Assembly (NCBI RefSeq): GCF_041860085.1
Contig: NZ_CP124747.1
Location: forward strand, 744,001-808,000
DNA length: 64,000 nucleotides
Origin: Schlesneria sp. DSM 10557
Lineage (GTDB): Bacteria; Planctomycetota; Planctomycetia; Planctomycetales; Planctomycetaceae
Direction of reading: 5' to 3'
The notes under the pieces are model-generated. The model searched no databases and was not told the origin of the DNA. It worked only from the letters and a program-made list of their open reading frames with translations. Shown here piece after piece: positions 9,534 through 18,476 of this stretch (its first letter is position 1; every line of letters begins with the position of its first letter). The position numbers were made by a program, and so were the translations under genes.

Positions 9534-12137
9534 ATGGCGAAATTGACAAAGCTTCCCGCAGGGACACCGCTGACTTTCTCACCGTCGCAGTTGATATCCC
9601 ACGTTTCCTTGGGGCTGACTCTGATTGGACTGTTCATCTGCAGCAATAACAGTGCAGGTGCAGACCCCGGAGAGTTGGACTTCAATCGTGATATCAGACC
9701 CATCCTGGCCGAGAACTGCTTCTATTGTCACGGTCAGGATGGAAACAAACGCCAGGGCGATCTGCGACTGGATTTGCGCGATGCCGCAGTGGCTGCTGGA
9801 GCAATCGTCCCGGGCGATGCTGCGGCGAGTACCCTCGTTCAGCGAATCCATGCAGACGACCCCGAACAGTTGATGCCCCCTTCCAATTCAAACCGCCGAT
9901 TGAGTCCTGAGCAGAAAGCACTGCTCGCAAAATGGATCACCGACGGGGCAAAATATCGAACGCACTGGGCGTTCACCGCTCCTGTCCGTCCGGCCGAGCC
10001 AGAGGTAAAACTCAGCGGGTGGGTTCGCATGCCCATTGATCGCTTTGTACTCGCCAAGCTTGAAGCGGAAGGGCTCTCACCCTCGACGGAAGCGGATCGA
10101 GCGACCTTGATCAAGCGACTTTCGGTCGACTTAACCGGGCTTCCTCCCCGACCTGAAGAAGTCGAATCCTTCGTGAAGGACAACAGTGAGGGGGCCTACG
10201 AGGCGCTGGTCGATCGGCTGCTCAACAGCCCTCACTACGGCGAACGCATGGCACTGAGCTGGCTCGACGCGGCTCGCTATGCCGACAGTAACGGGTTCCA
10301 GCAGGATGGCGACACGTGGCAGTGGATCTGGCGCGACTGGGTCGTCAAAGCGTTGAACAACGATCTTCCGTTTGACCAGTTCACAATCTGGCAATTGGCG
10401 GGTGACCTGCTGCCAGATGCCTCGAACGATCAGAAAATCGCCAGCGGATTTAATCGCAATCATCTTCTGAACGGTGAAGGGGGGGCGATTCCGGAAGAAC
10501 AGCGTTTCGTAAATCTCTTCGACCGCATGGACACGACATCGACGAACTGGCTGGGGCTGACGATGGCATGTGTCCAGTGCCACGACCACAAATATGATCC
10601 GATCACCCAGCGTGACTACTACAGTCTGCTCGACGCTTTCAACCGCGTACCAGAGAGTGGAACACCGCAGTACTTTTCGTCCCGTATCCGCGTCGCAGCT
10701 CCGTTTATCGAACTTCCCACAGACGAAAATAAAGCGAGATTTGCCGAGCTGGAGACGCAGATTGCGGCCTCAGGTGTCGACGCAAAGCTGGCTGCAGATT
10801 CGGCGTTTGAAGGCTGGAAGACCGGACTCTTTGCCGATGGAAAACCGGCCGAAGGGAACGGGCTGCCTGAGCCTGTTGCCGCAATCTTGCGAAAGCCCGA
10901 CGGCGAGCGAACCGATGAGGAAAAGAAGTCACTCGAACCATCGCTGCGGAAATACTTCGACGAGAAAGTCCGTTCGACTCTGGTGTCGAAGATTCCGGCT
11001 CTGGCCAAACTTGACGGTCTCAACCGCCAGCTTGCCGACTATCGCGCCGACCAGTTGCCACGGGTCATGGTGATGAGCGACGCCGCGCCGCGTGAAACGA
11101 AAATACTGGATCGCGGCGAGTATCTTTCTCCGACCGAGAAAGTCTTGTTCGCAACACCTGCGTTCCTGCCACCACTGCCCGCTGATGCGCCACGGAACCG
11201 GCTTGGTTTTGCTCAATGGCTTTTTATCCCCGAACATCCGCTGACCGCTCGTGTTCAAGTCAATCGAATGTGGCAGCACTTTTTCGGTACAGGCATCGTG
11301 AAGACGTCCGAAGATTTCGGCGTTCAAAGCGAATTCCCGATTCATGGCGAACTGCTCGACTGGCTGGCGGATGAGTTTCGCCAGCGGGGATGGAGCATGA
11401 AGTCCATGCACAAACTGATTGTCATGAGTGCGACGTACCGACAGTCCAGTATGCTGACCCCCGAGCTGAAGGCGCGAGACATCGAAAATCGGCTGTATGC
11501 TCGCGCCTCGCGGATGCGAATGCCGTCATTGATACTGCGAGACTGGGCACTTGCCTCTTCGGGACTTCTGGATCCTCGTATCGGCGGACGCCCCGTTTAC
11601 CCGTATCAGCCCGATGCGGTGTGGGAAGCTCTGGCGATCACCAAGGAACGGGATTTCACTTATCCTGCCTCTCAGGGAGCAGACCTGTACCGGCGCAGCA
11701 TCTACACGTTCTGGCGGCGGACGGTCAATCCGTCCAATATGTTTGACACTTCGAACCGGCAGACTTGTCGAGTGCGTTCGATACCGACCAGTTCTCCTTT
11801 ACATGCCCTGACCACGCTGAACGATCCCACGTGGGTCGAAGCGGCACGCATGCTGGCAGAAAACTGTCTGCACCACGCCCCCGATCGAAGTCAGCAACTG
11901 TCTTACGCCTTTGAACGCGTCCTTTGCAGGACTCCCACGGCGTCTGACCTCGCCCGTCTGCATCGAGCTTACGACCGTCAGTTCGCGATTTATCAGAATG
12001 AAGTGGATCACGCCAAGACGCTGCTGAAGGTTGGCGCTGCCCCCCGTGATGAATCGCTCAACGTTTCCGAGCACGCGGCACTCACCGCCGTCTGTCTGGG
12101 AATCCTGAATTTTGACGAAGCGCTCACACGAGAATAG
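9534..12137 (+). CDS. Planctomycete cytochrome PSCyt1 / DUF1549 / DUF1553 protein
   Basis: The product is about 867 residues from the ATG at 9534; a TTG at 9516 would add six. A signal peptide (SLGLTLIGLFICSNNSAGA) precedes a PSCyt1 module with haem motif NCFYCHG in ILAENCFYCHGQDGNKRQGD. DUF1549 follows (roughly 150-360), with a second CxxCH in MACVQCHDHKYDPI, and then DUF1553 (roughly 560-820, including RVQVNRMWQHFFGTG). The DUF1501 gene starts 12 bp downstream, the usual partner. These pairs are expanded in planctomycetes and suspected to act in outer-compartment polysaccharide or sulfate-ester metabolism, but no activity is established. Confidence 0.93.
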   Translation: MAKLTKLPAGTPLTFSPSQLISHVSLGLTLIGLFICSNNSAGADPGELDFNRDIRPILAENCFYCHGQDGNKRQGDLRLDLRDAAVAAGAIVPGDAAASTLVQRIHADDPEQLMPPSNSNRRLSPEQKALLAKWITDGAKYRTHWAFTAPVRPAEPEVKLSGWVRMPIDRFVLAKLEAEGLSPSTEADRATLIKRLSVDLTGLPPRPEEVESFVKDNSEGAYEALVDRLLNSPHYGERMALSWLDAARYADSNGFQQDGDTWQWIWRDWVVKALNNDLPFDQFTIWQLAGDLLPDASNDQKIASGFNRNHLLNGEGGAIPEEQRFVNLFDRMDTTSTNWLGLTMACVQCHDHKYDPITQRDYYSLLDAFNRVPESGTPQYFSSRIRVAAPFIELPTDENKARFAELETQIAASGVDAKLAADSAFEGWKTGLFADGKPAEGNGLPEPVAAILRKPDGERTDEEKKSLEPSLRKYFDEKVRSTLVSKIPALAKLDGLNRQLADYRADQLPRVMVMSDAAPRETKILDRGEYLSPTEKVLFATPAFLPPLPADAPRNRLGFAQWLFIPEHPLTARVQVNRMWQHFFGTGIVKTSEDFGVQSEFPIHGELLDWLADEFRQRGWSMKSMHKLIVMSATYRQSSMLTPELKARDIENRLYARASRMRMPSLILRDWALASSGLLDPRIGGRPVYPYQPDAVWEALAITKERDFTYPASQGADLYRRSIYTFWRRTVNPSNMFDTSNRQTCRVRSIPTSSPLHALTTLNDPTWVEAARMLAENCLHHAPDRSQQLSYAFERVLCRTPTASDLARLHRAYDRQFAIYQNEVDHAKTLLKVGAAPRDESLNVSEHAALTAVCLGILNFDEALTRE

Positions 12138-12149
12138 AAGAGAGCCGGA

Positions 12150-13622
12150 ATGTTTGACCTGCTACAAAACCAGATGTTGAAGTTTCATCGTCGTCAGTTC
12201 CTCGGTTCCAGTACCAGCGGAATTGGCCTCGCTGCGCTGGCGCGACTGATGGGCGAAAAACCGGCCGAGGCTTCTGACGCTGAAGGGAGGCTGCAGGCCG
12301 GATTGAGAGGATTACCCGATCTGCCACATTTCCCTCCGAAAGCAAAGAGGGTGGTGGTCCTCTGGCAGGGTGGGGGGCCGTCCCACGTCGACTTGTTTGA
12401 CGATAAGCCGATGCTGAGAGAGATGGCCGGCAAGGATATTCCGGATAGTGTTCGAGGGACAACGCGTCTGTCGACCATGTCGAGCGGCTACGGGAAGTGG
12501 CCCTGTGTCCCTGCCATCAAGCCTCACCGCGCCTACGGTCAGGCGGGAACCGTCATGAGTGAGATGCTGCCCAGTGTGGGAGGCATCGCAGACGACATCT
12601 GTCTTGTTCGCAGCATGCATACGGAAGCGGTCAATCACGCGCCGGGAGTAACCTTCTTCATGACGGGGGCTCAGGTTCCGGGGCGACCAAGTATGGGAGC
12701 GTGGCTCTCGTACGGATTGGGGAGTGTGACGGATAACCTGCCGACATTCGTCGTGATGACGTCCAGTGACCGCGCGAAGACCTGTGGACAGTTATTCTTC
12801 GACTACTACTGGGGAAGCGGATTCCTGCCCAGTCGTTATCAAGGGGTGCGATTCCGGAACACGGGTGATCTCGTCCCTTACCTGACAAATCCACCTGGCG
12901 TCAGTTCCCAGGCACGTCGCGCATTGCTGGATGAAATCGTCGACATGAACGCCGCTCATCTCGAGGACTACGGCGATCCTGAGATTGAAACGCGGATTTC
13001 GCAGTACGAAATGGCGTTCCGCATGCAGACCAGCGTTCCGGATCTGGTCGACTTCTCTAACGAAACGAAAGCAACGATCGATCGATATGGCCCCGATGCG
13101 CTGATCAAGGGGACGTTCGCCAACAACTGCCTGATCACCCGACGCCTGCTGGAACGGGGTGTCAGTTTTGTGCAGTTGATGCACGCGGGGTGGGACCAGC
13201 ACAGCAATCTGTTTACTCATCTGGAAACGCAGTGCCTCGATACCGAAGGCCCCTCGGCCGCTCTCGTTCTTGACTTGAAGGAACGGGGCATGCTTGACGA
13301 TACGCTCGTCGTCTGGGGAGGTGAGTTCGGGCGAACGCCGTTCGGTCAGGGAGACCCAGCCAGTCCCAAGGGACGCGACCATTTCGGTTGCGCCTATAGC
13401 TGGTGGCTTGCCGGAGGAGGAATCAAGCCCGGTCACGTTCACGGCGCGACCGATGAATTTGGCTGGAACATCACGTCCGATCCGGTGCATGTTCATGACA
13501 TGCAGGCCACAATTTTGAAACTGTGTGGTGTCGATCACACCCGTCTCACATATCGCTATCAGGGCCGGCAATACCGGTTGACTGACGTTCATGGTGAGAT
13601 TGTGGAGGGAATCCTTGCTTGA
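12150..13622 (+). CDS. DUF1501 (sulfatase-like fold) Tat-exported protein
   Basis: This 490-residue protein begins with a twin-arginine motif (HRRQFLGSSTSGIGLAALA), so Tat export is likely. The DUF1501 signatures are LWQGGGPSHVDLFDDKP, HAPGVTFFMTG, VVWGGEFGRTP and KGRDHFGCAYSWWLAGGGIKPG. The fold is alkaline-phosphatase-like, but the catalytic Cys/Ser of true sulfatases is not evident. It lies 12 bp after the PSCyt1/DUF1553 gene and is certainly cotranscribed with it, so the two probably work as a pair. Confidence 0.92.
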   Translation: MFDLLQNQMLKFHRRQFLGSSTSGIGLAALARLMGEKPAEASDAEGRLQAGLRGLPDLPHFPPKAKRVVVLWQGGGPSHVDLFDDKPMLREMAGKDIPDSVRGTTRLSTMSSGYGKWPCVPAIKPHRAYGQAGTVMSEMLPSVGGIADDICLVRSMHTEAVNHAPGVTFFMTGAQVPGRPSMGAWLSYGLGSVTDNLPTFVVMTSSDRAKTCGQLFFDYYWGSGFLPSRYQGVRFRNTGDLVPYLTNPPGVSSQARRALLDEIVDMNAAHLEDYGDPEIETRISQYEMAFRMQTSVPDLVDFSNETKATIDRYGPDALIKGTFANNCLITRRLLERGVSFVQLMHAGWDQHSNLFTHLETQCLDTEGPSAALVLDLKERGMLDDTLVVWGGEFGRTPFGQGDPASPKGRDHFGCAYSWWLAGGGIKPGHVHGATDEFGWNITSDPVHVHDMQATILKLCGVDHTRLTYRYQGRQYRLTDVHGEIVEGILA

Positions 13623-13674
13623 CCCCCTGCTGACGAGCCGGTTTCTGTTCCCCGAGATACGGAAACAAGTGAGT

Positions 13675-14601
13675 TCAGAGCAGATCGCGCAGGTGGAAGT
13701 GGTGTTTGCCTAGTTTTCCGCCGTAGTTTCCTGCAGTGATTCTCAGGACACCCGGCATGCCCGCAGCTGCGTGAAGACCCTGGCGCATCGCCTGGTTCAC
13801 TGCATCAAAGTTTAATCCGTCGATCACGACTTCGTAGACGGCCTGGCAATCAGCCGGCAGTTCGGATGGAGTCAGTGAGCGAAGCGTAGGGCAGTAGGCA
13901 TCGTTCGTACTCGCCTTGAGTTTCGGATATCGCGAACCCACTTTGCTTCCTGAACGTACGATCCCTCCGGGAAAGGGGAGCGCGACATCGGGGACTTTTC
14001 GAATGGCATCCGCCGCCGCTTCCGTCGCGACCAGGGCTGAGATTTGATTTGTGCCGCAGATCAACAGATTGCCCCCGGCGACCCCCGTGATCGTGCCGAA
14101 GTAGTCTTCACAGAGAAATTCCCCATCCATGACCGGGATTCTCCAGAACCGTCGGTGATCCGGTTTCTTCGACTTTTGAAAGCCGTCACCAAAGTAACGA
14201 ATGGCGCCGCCGATCCGAATTTGTTTTTCCCTGGGACAATTTTCGATTCCGTTGAAACAAGCCGTGGTCGGGCAGGTCAGCACACACTGTCCGACACGGC
14301 TTTGCAGTGACTTGGCCAGGGCGTCGATCGAAAATGCAAAGACCAGCACAGAAACCCCGGGCCGCCCATCTGGCGTCTCGCCCGACGGGATCGTTTGTTC
14401 CACAGCCGCTTCGACATCACAGGCGATGACACTGGTTGCGTTGCCGCACAATTCAGTGGCGGCAGTCAGGGCCCAGCGTTCACTGATCGCAGTCAGCACG
14501 AGCCGCGTTGCTTTAATGGGGAACGCTTCCGCAAATGTATCGACAACTTCGACATCATTGATTCGTAAGCTGCTGAGAGACTCGGATTGTTCGGGAGGCA
14601 T
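13675..14601 (-). CDS. ftr: Formylmethanofuran--tetrahydromethanopterin formyltransferase
   Basis: This 308-residue protein is of normal length for Ftr/FhcD. Diagnostic segments are NDVEVVDTFAEAFPIKATRLVLTA near the N-terminus, CPTTACFNG, IRYFGDGFQ, EDYFGTITGVAGGN and GSKVGSRYPKLKASTND. It transfers formyl groups between (formyl)methanofuran and H4MPT in the C1 oxidation pathway that planctomycetes share with methylotrophs and methanogens. No other H4MPT gene lies nearby; the upstream neighbours are a STAS protein and mtaB on the same strand. Ftr can also occur in the Fhc formyltransferase/hydrolase complex. Confidence 0.93.
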   Translation of the reverse strand: MPPEQSESLSSLRINDVEVVDTFAEAFPIKATRLVLTAISERWALTAATELCGNATSVIACDVEAAVEQTIPSGETPDGRPGVSVLVFAFSIDALAKSLQSRVGQCVLTCPTTACFNGIENCPREKQIRIGGAIRYFGDGFQKSKKPDHRRFWRIPVMDGEFLCEDYFGTITGVAGGNLLICGTNQISALVATEAAADAIRKVPDVALPFPGGIVRSGSKVGSRYPKLKASTNDAYCPTLRSLTPSELPADCQAVYEVVIDGLNFDAVNQAMRQGLHAAAGMPGVLRITAGNYGGKLGKHHFHLRDLL

Positions 14602-14688
14602 TTCCAGGTCCGTGAGTCACATCGGTGGATATCAAGATTACAGGCGTCGATCGTCACAGTTGCAGATCTCAGAACGATTGGCCTCCCC

Positions 14689-15087
14689 TCATGAGGTTGT
14701 CTCAGTGAGGGAAATCCGCTCCTTCAGTGACTCGACCGACTCATCGACTGTCAGCTTGATGTGAAAGTATTCACTCAGATTTGACGTGCGAAACACCTGG
14801 CGAAGGAAATCATTCAGCCCGCACAGAGCCAATCGTCCTCCTCGGCGATGCAGATTCCGATGCAGGGCGATCAATTTTCCAATCGCCGAACTCGTCATGA
14901 TTTTCACCTGGCTCAGGTCCAGCGTTATCCAGTTGCGCCCAGATATCTCAACCAGTTTCGTCAATTCGAAACCGAATTGTTCGATGTTGTCTTCTTCTGT
15001 AAGACTGGGCCGTACGACGGTCAGGACGACAACCGGCGCCCTGTCTTCAATCGTGAAGTACGTCGCATTGAAGTCTTGCAGTGTCAT
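14689..15087 (-). CDS. STAS-domain anti-sigma factor antagonist-like protein
   Basis: The product is 132 residues from the ATG at 15087, which has a GGGAGAG ribosome site. The open frame extends further but only through the mtaB sequence. The core WITLDLSQVKIMTSSAIGKLIALHRNL has the STAS fold with a Thr-Ser-Ser at the usual phosphorylation site, and GRLALCGLNDFLRQVFRTSNL matches the second half. It overlaps the 3' end of mtaB by 41 bp in another frame, which implies translational coupling. It may be the partner of a PP2C-type phosphatase such as the one at 20574; that link is inferred. Confidence 0.8.
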   Translation of the reverse strand: MTLQDFNATYFTIEDRAPVVVLTVVRPSLTEEDNIEQFGFELTKLVEISGRNWITLDLSQVKIMTSSAIGKLIALHRNLHRRGGRLALCGLNDFLRQVFRTSNLSEYFHIKLTVDESVESLKERISLTETTS

Positions 15088-16369
15088 GCGGGGGACTCTC
15101 CCGTTCAGCTTCGACAAAATGACGCGTTGCCCGAACAGCACGGCCGATGCACATGCGACCGATATCATCTCGAGTTCCCGGCATTTCCACCGGGGCGTAG
15201 CTTCGTTCCGTACCGCAGACCCAGCCGGGGCGACTGGATTCACTTTCGACCATGACTTCCAACGACCGCCCCAGCAGCGATTGATAATAGCGTTGAGCCA
15301 GGTCCCGCTCCAGTTGTTCCAGACGAGCCATCCGTTCATTTCGGATAGTTCCGTGGACTTGCTCACCATATTCCGCTGCGGGCGTGCCTTTCCGCGGACT
15401 GAATGGGAAGAGATGAATTTTCATGAACTCGGCCTGACGGCACGTTTCCATCGTCTCCTCAAATTCCTCCTCGGTCTCGCCCGGGAATCCAACGATGACG
15501 TCCGTCGCAAATGCGGGACGGTCCAGCAGGTCACGCATTCGCTGGATCTTGTCGAGAAAACTTTCGACCGAGTAACGGCGGCGCATCCGCTTCAAAACCG
15601 TGTTGGATCCGCTCTGCAGCGCGGGATGAAACTGTGGGCAGAGATGTTCACTGTCGGCAAAAGCGGATATCAGCTCGTCGTCGACTTCCGCCGCTTCGAT
15701 GCTGGATAACCGCATCCGCCATGAACCCGGAATCTTGTCCAGTTGCCGCAGAAGTTCGGGAAGACGGAAACGGGACTGGCCCAGACGCGCCCGCGAAGTG
15801 TCGACACCGTAGTGCCCGACATGCACACCCGTAATGATGATTTCCTGATAGCCATTGTCGATCAACCGACGCACTTCCGCTTCGATATCCGCCGCGGATC
15901 TGCTCCGCAGACCGGGACGAACCTGAGGAATAATGCAGTAGGTGCAACGCAGGATGCAGCCGTCCTGAACTTTGACGTAGGCCCGACGACGGCCTTCAAA
16001 ACGGCTGATCCCCGTGGGAATGTCGACGATCCCGTGCCGTTCCAGCACGTCTGGTAATTCCCGTTTGTCAGTCACAACTTCGAAGACCGAGGGGAGTCTT
16101 GAAATGGCCTGGGGATCTCGGGTCGCGTAGCAACCCATGACCAGCGTCCGTGTCCCCGGATTATGCTTTGCCAACTGCCGAATCACCTGTCGTGAACGGG
16201 AATCGGCGTTGGAAGTGACGGTACACGTGTTTACAACGCACAGATCTGCGGTTTCGTTCTCCCGAGCTTCCCGGAATCCGTTCTTCTCGAGTGCTTCGAG
16301 TACGAGTTGCGTTTCGTATTGGTTGACTTTGCAGCCGAGCGTCACCATCCGACAAAGTTTTTCGGCCAT
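15047..16369 (-). CDS. mtaB: tRNA t6A37 methylthiotransferase MtaB (radical SAM)
   Basis: The product is about 440 residues from the ATG at 16369, preceded by GAGGAT; the longer open frame adds an unlikely Cys-rich leader. TLGCKVNQYE is diagnostic of MtaB rather than MiaB or RimO. The N-terminal UPF0004 cysteines are in LGCKVN, VVNTCTV and VMGCYA. The radical SAM motif is CILRCTYCIIPQVRPG, and a TRAM-like tail follows. It would add a methylthio group to N6-threonylcarbamoyladenosine at position 37 of tRNAs decoding ANN codons. It is overlapped by the STAS gene. Confidence 0.92.
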   Translation of the reverse strand: MAEKLCRMVTLGCKVNQYETQLVLEALEKNGFREARENETADLCVVNTCTVTSNADSRSRQVIRQLAKHNPGTRTLVMGCYATRDPQAISRLPSVFEVVTDKRELPDVLERHGIVDIPTGISRFEGRRRAYVKVQDGCILRCTYCIIPQVRPGLRSRSAADIEAEVRRLIDNGYQEIIITGVHVGHYGVDTSRARLGQSRFRLPELLRQLDKIPGSWRMRLSSIEAAEVDDELISAFADSEHLCPQFHPALQSGSNTVLKRMRRRYSVESFLDKIQRMRDLLDRPAFATDVIVGFPGETEEEFEETMETCRQAEFMKIHLFPFSPRKGTPAAEYGEQVHGTIRNERMARLEQLERDLAQRYYQSLLGRSLEVMVESESSRPGWVCGTERSYAPVEMPGTRDDIGRMCIGRAVRATRHFVEAERESPPHDTARLQCDVLHD

Positions 16370-16544
16370 GTTATCCTCGCCCGCTTCGGGAGCGCCACCT
16401 CCAGAGAAAGCAGCGGAAATATTCGACAAAAGGGGGATCGCTTCGATTGGTTTGTCGTGTGCCAGAAGCGTGTATCCCCGGGAGAAGCCCCCGCAGCAAC
16501 AAGCCCATGGGCAGCGCTGCATCCCAAACGAAACTGACTCTCAA

Positions 16545-16567
16545 GGAATTCGTTTAAGGCGAATTCC
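16545..16567. other. Stem-loop between mtaB and the Glu/Arg-rich gene
   Basis: GGAATTCG (16545-16552) and CGAATTCC (16560-16567) form a perfect 8-bp stem with a 7-base loop. It lies upstream of mtaB on the minus strand, within the 286-bp gap that separates mtaB from its neighbour. It has no T-tract. It could be an operator or a leader hairpin. Confidence 0.35.
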
Positions 16568-16596
16568 CTGTGCAACAATCGTATATTCGCGAGTCA

Positions 16597-16625
16597 GGCC
16601 ACCTGCCGCATAGCGACAGGTGGCC
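16597..16625 (-). terminator. Stem-loop just past the Glu/Arg-rich gene
   Basis: GGCCACCTG (16597-16605) and CAGGTGGCC (16617-16625) form a perfect 9-bp GC-rich stem with an 11-base loop. It lies 31 bp beyond the stop of the minus-strand gene ending at 16656. No U-tract follows, so it may protect the mRNA 3' end or act as a weak terminator. Confidence 0.45.
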
Positions 16626-16655
16626 CAAGATTGGTTTCCGACGACGAAAGACTTC

Positions 16656-18293
16656 TTAGCGGCGTCGCGAGTCGTCCCGTCGACTGTCGTGCCGACCACG
16701 ATAAGATCCTCGTGATTCGGTTGGCGGGACGATTACAAGGTAGGAAATCGCTTCTTCCCAGGTAGGAATTCCTTCATAGCTGACCGGAAGAACGACTTCT
16801 TCATCAGCATCTTCGGACTCCGAATCGCGATCGACACTTTGAATCTCGTCCCCATGTTCTTCGTCGCTGAATTCTTCCGACACTTCTTCTTCGAGGTCTT
16901 CCGATTCCAATTCAGAAGCGGCGGGGATGTCTGAGCGTCGGCCGCGACGACGGCGGCGGCGGCGAGGTCGACGCACTTCTCGCTCTTCCTCTTCCGGCTC
17001 TTGAACTTCATCCGTGGCCTCGACCTCGGTGAGTTCTTCGTCAGCATCGTCATACGCAGCGGGTTCATCGGCGTCACACGAATCGTCTGCTTCGAGATCA
17101 GCGGGGACGCTGGCCAGATCCGATGCAGATCGACCACGTCGTCGTCGGCGTCGACGGCGTCGGCGTGGTGGTCCACTTTCCCCGTCATCGGAATCGAATA
17201 CAGATTCTTCCGGCTCACTGGTGACGGCTTCATCGATGAATTCGTCGTCCGAATCTGACAGGAAGAGGTCACCTTCGAAATCGTCTTCCGGTTCAGGGCG
17301 TCGAGTGGCGACCGGTCTTCGAGCTGGCGGCGGGGCGACCTTGTCTTCACGTTTACGGACTGGTCGGGCTTGCTTTGGACGAGGAGTTTCGACGGCGTCT
17401 TCCACTCCGGAACCGAAGTCGTTCCCCACATATTCAGACGCAGTCTCTCGTGTCTTAACGTTCTCGGCGGGGCGCTGCGGTCGGCGTTCCGCCTGGGGGC
17501 GTTTGGCCGCAGCAGGTCGTTCTGGAACCGCTCGTTCGGCTGCGGGACGATCCGCTGGAGCAGCACGCCTTGGCTTTGGTGGCTGTTCCGTACGTGGGGG
17601 ACGTTCTCGGCGCGATTCTTCGCGTACCTTTGGCAGATCATTGTCGTCGTCAGCAATCGTTTCCTCGACGCCTTCGAGATTGCGGCGACGTGGCCGTTCT
17701 GGTTGTTCTCGTCGGCGTTCTTCCCGGCGTGGTGCTTCCTCACCCCGAGCGACTTCCGGCCGGGGGGATTCGGCACGAGTTGGCTCGGCTGCCCGTCGCG
17801 GCGTTTCTGACCGGCGAGCTGGTTCTTCCCGACGAGAGGCCGATTCCCGGCGCGCTGGTTCGTCCCGCTGACCCCGACGAGGTTCGGAGGAACCCGATTC
17901 CTGCCGACTACGGCGTCCCTGAGATTCGTCAGTCCGACGAGCGGGAGGAGTTTTTTCGGACTCGTCCCAGTTCCAGGATTCGAGGATATCCCAGAACTCG
18001 TCATGATCCTCATTGCCAGGAACGGTTGATTTCTTATCGGTCTCGACAACTTCCTGAGCTGTCTCTTCGACTTCGTCAAACCCTGCCTCGGCCACTGTTT
18101 CCATTTCAGCCGCCGAGCTGGATAAGGAACTTCCCGTCACAGCAGCCGCCGAATGCGACTCGGCTACGGGTGCTTCGTCATCGGGAAGTTCAAAATCGTC
18201 GTCGTCGTTGAATTGGATCCCGAACAGATCTGAGGCAATTTTGCCCCAGGAGTCATCATCAGGAGTGGAACCGCGCTGTGCAGGATTTGCCAT
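16656..18293 (-). CDS. Glu/Arg-rich, largely disordered protein
   Basis: This is a 545-residue protein of extreme composition. The N-terminus (DDDSWGKIASDLFGIQFNDDDDFELPDDE) and C-terminus (VVLPVSYEGIPTWEEAISYLVIV) look ordered and conserved. In between are alternating acidic tracts, Arg/Glu/Pro tracts and two poly-Arg blocks (RRRRRRRRRRG at roughly 385-395, RRRRRRRG later). This layout suggests nucleic-acid or ribosome binding through a disordered linker, as in the tails of RNase E-like proteins, but no catalytic domain is present. Codon periodicity is strong despite low complexity, so I take it as real. Confidence 0.7.
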   Translation of the reverse strand: MANPAQRGSTPDDDSWGKIASDLFGIQFNDDDDFELPDDEAPVAESHSAAAVTGSSLSSSAAEMETVAEAGFDEVEETAQEVVETDKKSTVPGNEDHDEFWDILESWNWDESEKTPPARRTDESQGRRSRQESGSSEPRRGQRDEPARRESASRREEPARRSETPRRAAEPTRAESPRPEVARGEEAPRREERRREQPERPRRRNLEGVEETIADDDNDLPKVREESRRERPPRTEQPPKPRRAAPADRPAAERAVPERPAAAKRPQAERRPQRPAENVKTRETASEYVGNDFGSGVEDAVETPRPKQARPVRKREDKVAPPPARRPVATRRPEPEDDFEGDLFLSDSDDEFIDEAVTSEPEESVFDSDDGESGPPRRRRRRRRRRGRSASDLASVPADLEADDSCDADEPAAYDDADEELTEVEATDEVQEPEEEEREVRRPRRRRRRRGRRSDIPAASELESEDLEEEVSEEFSDEEHGDEIQSVDRDSESEDADEEVVLPVSYEGIPTWEEAISYLVIVPPTESRGSYRGRHDSRRDDSRRR

Positions 18294-18327
18294 GAGTACT
18301 TGCTGGTCGATTAGGAGAAATTAAATG

Positions 18328-18356
18328 GGCGGGCAAGCTCCGCTGAGGCCCGCCCT
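18328..18356 (-). other. GC-rich stem-loop upstream of the Glu/Arg-rich gene
   Basis: GGGCGGGC (18328-18335) and GCCCGCCC (18349-18356) form a perfect 8-bp stem with a 13-base loop. It is flanked by AT-rich sequence including TAAAT/ATTTA. On the minus strand it follows the sialate esterase and ends in ATTTAATTT, so it may be the real terminator of that gene. Confidence 0.45.
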
Positions 18357-18391
18357 AATCTGCTTGAACTATGGCGATTTGCCACGCCTTC

Positions 18392-18468
18392 TGCAACAGT
18401 CTTCGTGGGTTAGAGTTGGCAGGATCGGCGAATTCGTCGACCCTGCCCGCTCGGAGTCAACTGTTGCG
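18392..18468 (-). other. Nested inverted repeats just downstream of the sialate esterase
   Basis: An outer inverted repeat (GCAACAGT near 18392, ACTGTTGC near 18461-18468) encloses an inner one (GGCAGG-TCG / CGA-CCTGCC, around 18419-18447). The element begins within ten bases of the stop at 18477. It would fold as a 3'-UTR structure of the minus-strand transcript. Confidence 0.4.
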
Positions 18469-18476
18469 GAATGAAA

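Noticed and set aside
16733-18079. A 448-codon open frame on the minus strand inside the Glu/Arg-rich gene
   Set aside because: It is a shifted reading of the same repetitive GC-rich DNA; the 545-residue frame has ordered termini and a normal protein composition.
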